A program made the translations under genes and the position numbers. This document shows positions 60,333 to 64,000 of a stretch of 64,000 nucleotides of DNA, piece by piece (within the stretch, counting starts at the first letter, position 1; every line of letters starts with the position of its first letter). The stretch covers positions 1 through 64,000 of the forward strand of contig CALDUL010000016.1 in assembly GCA_937923575.1 (NCBI GenBank). The letters run 5' to 3'. The DNA comes from an uncultured Algimonas sp. GTDB lineage: Bacteria > Pseudomonadota > Alphaproteobacteria > Caulobacterales > Maricaulaceae. The notes beneath the pieces are model-generated. The model did not search any database, had not been told where the DNA came from, and was given only the letters and a program-made list of their open reading frames with translations.

Positions 60333-60379
60333 CTACTACGTGTAGTGGCTACCCCCGGATTACGGCCCATATCTTGTGA
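60333..60379 (-). promoter_or_regulatory. tandem NrdR boxes upstream of nrdB
   Basis: On the minus strand TCACAAGATATGGGCC (60379-60364) and CCACTACACGTAGTAG (60348-60333) both fit the NrdR pattern with core CAC-w-A; their centres are 31 bp apart (three helical turns), the spacing NrdR needs for cooperative binding. The nearer box ends 30 bp before the nrdB ATG. It predicts repression of nrdB when dATP is high. The rest of this 279-bp gap has two GANTC sites and nothing else I recognise. Confidence 0.75.
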
Positions 60380-60582
60380 GGATCCGTAAACGAAGCCTTT
60401 ACAGAAGCCGATTCCCGATTGCAGGCAAGAACGGCCTTCCGCCATGGGATAACTCTGTGTGTCGCACGAGAATCGCACAAAGCTCTGCGAAGGCTATGTT
60501 TTTGCTTTTAGGTCGCAGGGCCATTCTGCCCGAATGATCGTCACGGATGCGACATTATGCGCTGGCGTCTCGCGCGCGCGAG

Positions 60583-61092
60583 CTAGCCCGAGAGACAGCT
60601 CCGCGCAGCCTTGTGAAGCCTTGTCGCCCAGGCCCGCACACTTGGCAGCGCATCCGCTCCCACCGACCAGCGCGCTCCACTGTCACCGACGCTCAATGAC
60701 AGATCGCCGTCCAGATATAGACCCCCGGTGCCATGCGGCCCGGCTGCATCGGGCCAATCCGCGTAGATATGCACCAGACCCGGGCAGTCCGACAATGCGC
60801 CCGACGCGCGCGGCAAGTTCATACCGACTGTCAGGGACAGGAGTTCATCTTCGGTCAGAGGAAGCGCTTCGGCCAGATTGCGAAGCTCTCGGCTAAAGGA
60901 GGCATCGTCATGTCTGTCCTCCGCGACCAGAACCGAAAATGTCTCATCGTCCGGGTCGATACAAATATGCGTCGACCGCGTGACGGCGCTGATGTGGTTG
61001 CCGTGCAACGTCACAAAAAACGCATCGTCCGGACAGGATGAGCGTTCGGTCTTCTCCCACGCGACCACCAAAAGAGGTCGCGTGAACATCAT
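60583..61092 (-). CDS. unknown 169-residue protein
   Basis: I do not recognise a family. The product is soluble, acidic and probably alpha/beta: it begins MMFTRPLLVVAWEKTERSS, has an acidic middle (CIDPDDETFSVLVAEDRHDD), a helix ETRELRNLAEALPLTEDEL-like stretch near residues 66-85, and a C-terminal GDLSLSVGDSGARWSVG. Codon use resembles that of neighbouring genes, which supports real coding. No Cys/His pattern or catalytic motif is visible. It is 9 bp downstream of a possible small secreted peptide gene. Confidence 0.55.
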   Translation of the reverse strand: MMFTRPLLVVAWEKTERSSCPDDAFFVTLHGNHISAVTRSTHICIDPDDETFSVLVAEDRHDDASFSRELRNLAEALPLTEDELLSLTVGMNLPRASGALSDCPGLVHIYADWPDAAGPHGTGGLYLDGDLSLSVGDSGARWSVGADALPSVRAWATRLHKAARSCLSG

Positions 61093-61101
61093 GAGTTCCC
61101 G

Positions 61102-61266
61102 TCACGCGGATCCCGTTTTCTCGTGTAGCTCCGCGACCTCATTGGCCCGCTCCAATCGGTCACTGAGAGTTGGCATGGCGTTCGCCAGAGTCGGAATTGC
61201 AAACAGGGCAATCGCGAGCGATAGTCGCCTTACAACTCCACACTTCCCGATCTTGTTCAACGACAT
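61102..61266 (-). CDS. possible small secreted peptide (54 residues)
   Basis: From ATG 61266 the frame encodes a basic N-terminus, a hydrophobic core RRLSLAIALFAIPTLANA with a canonical Ala-x-Ala signal peptidase site (about residue 30), and a 24-residue mature peptide that is helical and charged (LSDRLERANEVAELHEKTG). The signal peptide is convincing for so short a frame. The ribosome-binding site is poor (GGGACGG). It lies 9 bp before the unknown 169-residue gene. Could also be chance, since it overlaps nothing else and has no known family. Confidence 0.4.
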   Translation of the reverse strand: MSLNKIGKCGVVRRLSLAIALFAIPTLANAMPTLSDRLERANEVAELHEKTGSA

Positions 61267-61369
61267 AATAGCCGTCCCATACCACCAATTCAGCCTTGCG
61301 GAAACGACGATGCCGCACTGCGAACTTCGCGCTATGCCGTCTGCACTCCGCCGCTTATAGCGCGTTCCG

Positions 61370-62938
61370 ATGCTCCGCCGCACTGCTACATTCTTCAGAT
61401 TGCTCCGCACGGGCTGGGTGTTGATCCGCCATGATGCACTGGTGCCAAAGGAATACGAGCCATTCGTGCCCGGCGGCGTGCGGGGCGTGGCAGCGGTCTC
61501 GCGCTTTTTCTCGATCCGCAAACGATCAGATAATCCCGGCGAGCGCTTCGCAAAAGCGCTGGAGCAGCTCGGCCCGGCCTATATTAAATTCGGCCAGATC
61601 CTCTCCACCCGCGGCGACATGTTCGATCCGGTATTTGCCAAGGGACTGTCGCGGCTAAAGGACAAGGTGCCGCCGTTTCCGATGGAAAAGGCCGAAGCCA
61701 TGCTGGAGGCCGAATGGGGCGCGCCGTGGCAGACGCGCCTTGCCTCGCTTTCGGAGCCCGTTGCCGCCGCCTCTGTCGCGCAGGTGCACAAGGCCGTCAC
61801 GAAAGACACGGGCGAGACCGTCGCCATCAAGATCCTGCGGCCCAATATCGTGGACCGTATGACCAAGGATATGGACGTCATCGCTCAGGTCGCGAACCTA
61901 GCCCACAAGCTGGTCCCTTACACTCGCCGCCTGCAGCCGCGCGCCTTCGTCGCCGAAGCCCGTCGCGCGGTTATGCTGGAGCTCGACCTGCGGCTGGAGG
62001 CCTCTGCCGCGTCGGAGATGAGCGACATCGCCGAAGCGACCGGGCTGTTCCGCGTGCCGACGATCCACTGGGACCTGGTCGACAAGAACATCATGGCGAC
62101 CGAGTGGATCGACGGCATTCCGTTTTCCTCTGACGAGATGCTCGAACTCCCGCTGGAAGAGCGCCAGCGACTGGCGAAAGCGGTCATTCAGAGCTTCCTT
62201 GCCAGCACCTTTACCTACGGCATTTTCCACGCCGACATGCATGAAGGGAACCTCTACCGCGGCCCGGACGGGGAGCTGGTGCTGCTCGATTTCGGCATCC
62301 TCGGCCGGCTGGGCGACGAGGAAATCCGCTTCGAGATCGACACGCTCTACGGCTTTCTGCAGCGCGACTACTTCAAGATCGCGCAGGTCCATTTCGATAT
62401 TGGCTACGTCCCGCCCAACCACTCTGTCGAGGAGTTCGCCACAGCCCTGCGCGCCGTCGGTGAGCCGATCTTCGGCAAGCAGGCGGAAGACGTCTCCATG
62501 TCGAAGGTACTGATCCAGCTGCTCGAAATTACCGAGATGTTCGACATGCCACTGCAGCCGCAGCTGATCCTGCTGCAGAAGACGATGATGCAGGCCGAAG
62601 GCGTCGCGCGCAGGCTCGATCCCAAATTCGACATGTGGGAGGCGAGCCGTCCCGTCGTCGAGGACGCCGTGCGCTATGAGCTCGGCCCCGAGCGGGTCGT
62701 GGACGACGCGCTCGACACGCTGGCAAGACTACGGACCACGCTGCGCAAGCTGCCGGACGCGACGGAGAATATAGCGAAACTTGCCGACGCCTGGGCCAAT
62801 GGCGAGATCGATCTGAGCAACGCGCCAGTGGTAAAAACGGCGGAGATCAAGCGCGAGAGCCCCTTGCGCCCGGTGGCCTACGCGGCAGCAGGCGCGGCGC
62901 TGGCGCTCGGCGGCATGTGGGCGGCGGCGCAGCTGTGA
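61370..62938 (+). CDS. ubiB: ubiquinone biosynthesis ABC1-family protein UbiB
   Basis: A 522-residue atypical kinase-like protein required for ubiquinone synthesis. Family marks: the KxGQ motif AYIKFGQILSTRGDMF (about residues 71-86), the Ala-rich nucleotide loop VAAASVAQVHKA, the lysine in VAIKILRP, the catalytic-like HADMHEGNLY (about 288-297), LLDFGILG, and a hydrophobic C-terminus (about 503-520) anchoring it in the membrane. ATG 61370. In many alphaproteobacteria ubiB is followed directly by coaBC; here two other genes come between. Confidence 0.96.
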   Translation: MLRRTATFFRLLRTGWVLIRHDALVPKEYEPFVPGGVRGVAAVSRFFSIRKRSDNPGERFAKALEQLGPAYIKFGQILSTRGDMFDPVFAKGLSRLKDKVPPFPMEKAEAMLEAEWGAPWQTRLASLSEPVAAASVAQVHKAVTKDTGETVAIKILRPNIVDRMTKDMDVIAQVANLAHKLVPYTRRLQPRAFVAEARRAVMLELDLRLEASAASEMSDIAEATGLFRVPTIHWDLVDKNIMATEWIDGIPFSSDEMLELPLEERQRLAKAVIQSFLASTFTYGIFHADMHEGNLYRGPDGELVLLDFGILGRLGDEEIRFEIDTLYGFLQRDYFKIAQVHFDIGYVPPNHSVEEFATALRAVGEPIFGKQAEDVSMSKVLIQLLEITEMFDMPLQPQLILLQKTMMQAEGVARRLDPKFDMWEASRPVVEDAVRYELGPERVVDDALDTLARLRTTLRKLPDATENIAKLADAWANGEIDLSNAPVVKTAEIKRESPLRPVAYAAAGAALALGGMWAAAQL

Positions 62939-63047
62939 GGGGAAAGCGTCACCGTAAAAATTCTTAACTGTTACTACAATATCTTATTTACCTCTAAGAA
63001 ATTTTAGGGCAGTTCTGGCTGCACGCAAGTTAGGGAAGGAGTATGAT

Positions 63048-63347
63048 ATGAAGATATCGGCAGAAGGAGCCCGTAGAAGCGTTTATCGCCATGAAGTGGC
63101 AGATGAAGGTTTCGACAAAGTAGCCATTACTTCAAAAGGCAATCTTCGCGTAAAAATTCGGACGCTTCAAAACCCTGGCATAGGTTCTGGAGTGTATGAC
63201 CTGACACTAACGTTTAGCAAGAAAGAGGCGTTAAGGTTGTACGAGAAAGCTGTGATTGCCGAAGAGCAAATGAAATTGCGGAAACAGGCGCAAACTATAT
63301 CAAAGCTAGAAGGTCGCATTGACGACCTTGAGCGCAAATTAGGGTAG
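63048..63347 (+). CDS. unknown 99-residue protein in an AT-rich segment
   Basis: I do not recognise a family. AGGGAAGGAG stands 6 bp before ATG 63048, a very strong ribosome-binding site. The N-terminal two-thirds looks like a beta-rich domain (RVKIRTLQNPGIGSGVYDLT); the C-terminal third is a helix/coiled coil (AEEQMKLRKQAQTISKLEGR). Base composition is clearly lower in GC than the flanking genes, as is the region from 62950, and codons ending in A/T are frequent, suggesting recent acquisition. It separates ubiB from coaBC. Confidence 0.7.
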   Translation: MKISAEGARRSVYRHEVADEGFDKVAITSKGNLRVKIRTLQNPGIGSGVYDLTLTFSKKEALRLYEKAVIAEEQMKLRKQAQTISKLEGRIDDLERKLG

Positions 63348-63788
63348 CTAAAATTCACCCACATCGCACTGCAGGCATGTCACGCCCCGCGCGCGCCACA
63401 TGTCTACAACCTGCTGTCGGTCATCGACGGTGAAGGCGATGTCTCTCCCCTCCGCAATGAAGCGGTCCAGTATCTCCGACTTGAAGATGTCGTCGCGGCG
63501 GTAGTCTCCGTCCGCGCGCATGGAGACGCGGTTGAAGGAGATCTCGTTCCAGGTCAGCCAGGTCTCTGTGACCTTGCGAAAGGCCTCATTCCGACCTGTG
63601 ACGATCTGCAGATCATACTGCCCCGCCTCCCACAGCGTGCGGTAGAGCAACACGATGGGCGCGTTGGGCGTGTCCTCACCCATGGCTCCGTTGAAGCGCT
63701 TCCAATCTGGGCGCTCTCCGTCGAGAAAGTGGCGGCGGTGGCGGATGTCGGCGAGGGTGCCGTCTATGTCGAAGATGACCGTTTGCAT
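63348..63788 (-). CDS. HAD-superfamily phosphatase, polynucleotide-kinase-phosphatase-like
   Basis: A 146-residue HAD hydrolase. Motif I is VIFDIDGTLAD at residues 4-14 (Asp8/Asp10), motif II IVTGRNEA, and motif IV TVDDRQQVVDMWRARG near the C-terminus. This arrangement resembles the phosphatase half of T4 polynucleotide kinase and related 5'-nucleotidase-like stand-alone proteins. ATG 63788 is used because it opens exactly on motif I; an upstream ATG at 63842 adds 18 residues with no family match. Convergent with the AT-rich gene (stops abut). Confidence 0.85.
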   Translation of the reverse strand: MQTVIFDIDGTLADIRHRRHFLDGERPDWKRFNGAMGEDTPNAPIVLLYRTLWEAGQYDLQIVTGRNEAFRKVTETWLTWNEISFNRVSMRADGDYRRDDIFKSEILDRFIAEGRDIAFTVDDRQQVVDMWRARGVTCLQCDVGEF

Positions 63789-63864
63789 CGGAAGCGTTTG
63801 CCAGCTTCGCGCCGTATTCGCAAAGGACTCGCCACGGAGCATGGCGACCCGCTAAGCTCGCCCC

Positions 63865-64000
63865 ATGAAAAACGTGCTCCTCATCATCGGCGGCGGCATT
63901 GCGGCATTCAAGTCGCTGCTGCTCGTACGCGAGCTCAAGAAGCGCGGGATCGGCGTGCGAGTGATACTGACGCAAGGTGGATCTCAATTCGTGACGCCTC
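63865..64000 (+). CDS. coaBC: bifunctional coenzyme A biosynthesis protein CoaBC, N-terminal fragment
   Basis: The first 45 residues of a flavoprotein whose remainder lies beyond the window. MKNVLLIIGGGIAAFKSLLL and VILTQGGSQFVTP are the FMN-binding start of phosphopantothenoylcysteine decarboxylase (CoaC part). The full protein would also ligate cysteine to 4'-phosphopantothenate (CoaB part). It is in the usual ubiB-coaBC neighbourhood. ATG 63865; the HAD gene is divergent, 76 bp away. Confidence 0.9.
   Translation, partial: MKNVLLIIGGGIAAFKSLLLVRELKKRGIGVRVILTQGGSQFVTP

Noticed and set aside
60459-60896. A + strand frame overlapping the unknown 169-residue gene
   Set aside because: The minus-strand frame has better codon use and an uninterrupted protein-like composition.
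62953-63160. Repeated CGTAAAAATTC near 62956 and 63149 as a site-specific repeat
   Set aside because: Only 11 bases in an AT-rich segment; flanks differ, so chance is likely.

Overview
The window is about 64 kb of moderately GC-rich, densely packed bacterial chromosome. Its gene content points to an alphaproteobacterium of the Caulobacterales/Maricaulales (Hyphomonadaceae-like) type. The evidence is a canonical CtrA cell-cycle regulator with GANTC (CcrM) sites and CtrA half-sites in its upstream region, a complete Flp/Tad (cpa) pilus locus, a TonB-dependent receptor, a CycM-like membrane-anchored cytochrome c, and the ubiB-coaBC neighbourhood. The genus is inference; there is no rRNA in the window to settle it. 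I found no tRNA, CRISPR array, prophage or insertion sequence.

Layout. 1-7967: the 3' end of an rRNA/tRNA 2'-O-methyltransferase, a REP-like hairpin pair, ubiA, mdh, a compact run of envelope genes (DUF350 protein, trypsin-like protease, extensin-family protein, unknown membrane protein, methyltransferase), a zinc CDF exporter and a CelD-type acyltransferase. 8134-15884: a TonB receptor, aldehyde dehydrogenase, GMC alcohol dehydrogenase and alkylsulfatase, all on + and with little space between the last three; together they read as an uptake-and-oxidation route for alkyl sulfates or long-chain alcohols. 16008-24607 (-): an M13 lipoprotein peptidase and a tripartite RND efflux operon whose adaptor has an unusual multi-membrane-span N-terminus. 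24784-27871: phoR, then phoU-phoB behind a well-formed triple Pho box. 27955-29307: a FliJ-like gene divergent from ctrA. 29726-36850: rmuC, recR, ggt, a TIM-barrel protein, ybaB and dnaX. 36939-41988: a cytochrome P450, the SRP RNA gene, nudC, a YHS protein, pheA, a large imperfect inverted repeat and a membrane cytochrome c. 41992-44999: an NlpC/P60 hydrolase, a MarR-type regulator and an M17 aminopeptidase. 45139-58325: the Tad pilus locus. 58357-64000: a tyrosine phosphatase, nrdB with a pair of NrdR boxes, two orphan genes, ubiB, an AT-rich orphan gene, a HAD phosphatase and the start of coaBC.

How the genes work together. The cell-cycle regulator CtrA and the pilus genes appear linked: a full CtrA site TTAA-N7-TTAAC lies upstream of a TadE-type pseudopilin gene, and CtrA half-sites lie upstream of cpaB and tadD. 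The two Flp pilin genes are separated by a strong terminator-like hairpin, suggesting unequal expression. Phosphate starvation (PhoB) and dNTP status (NrdR) each have a recognisable operator here.

Most of the window is conventional core genome. The least explained items are the 267-bp inverted repeat between pheA and the cytochrome gene, the multi-span RND adaptor, the alkylsulfatase gene set with its own receptor, and the small orphan genes around ubiB.
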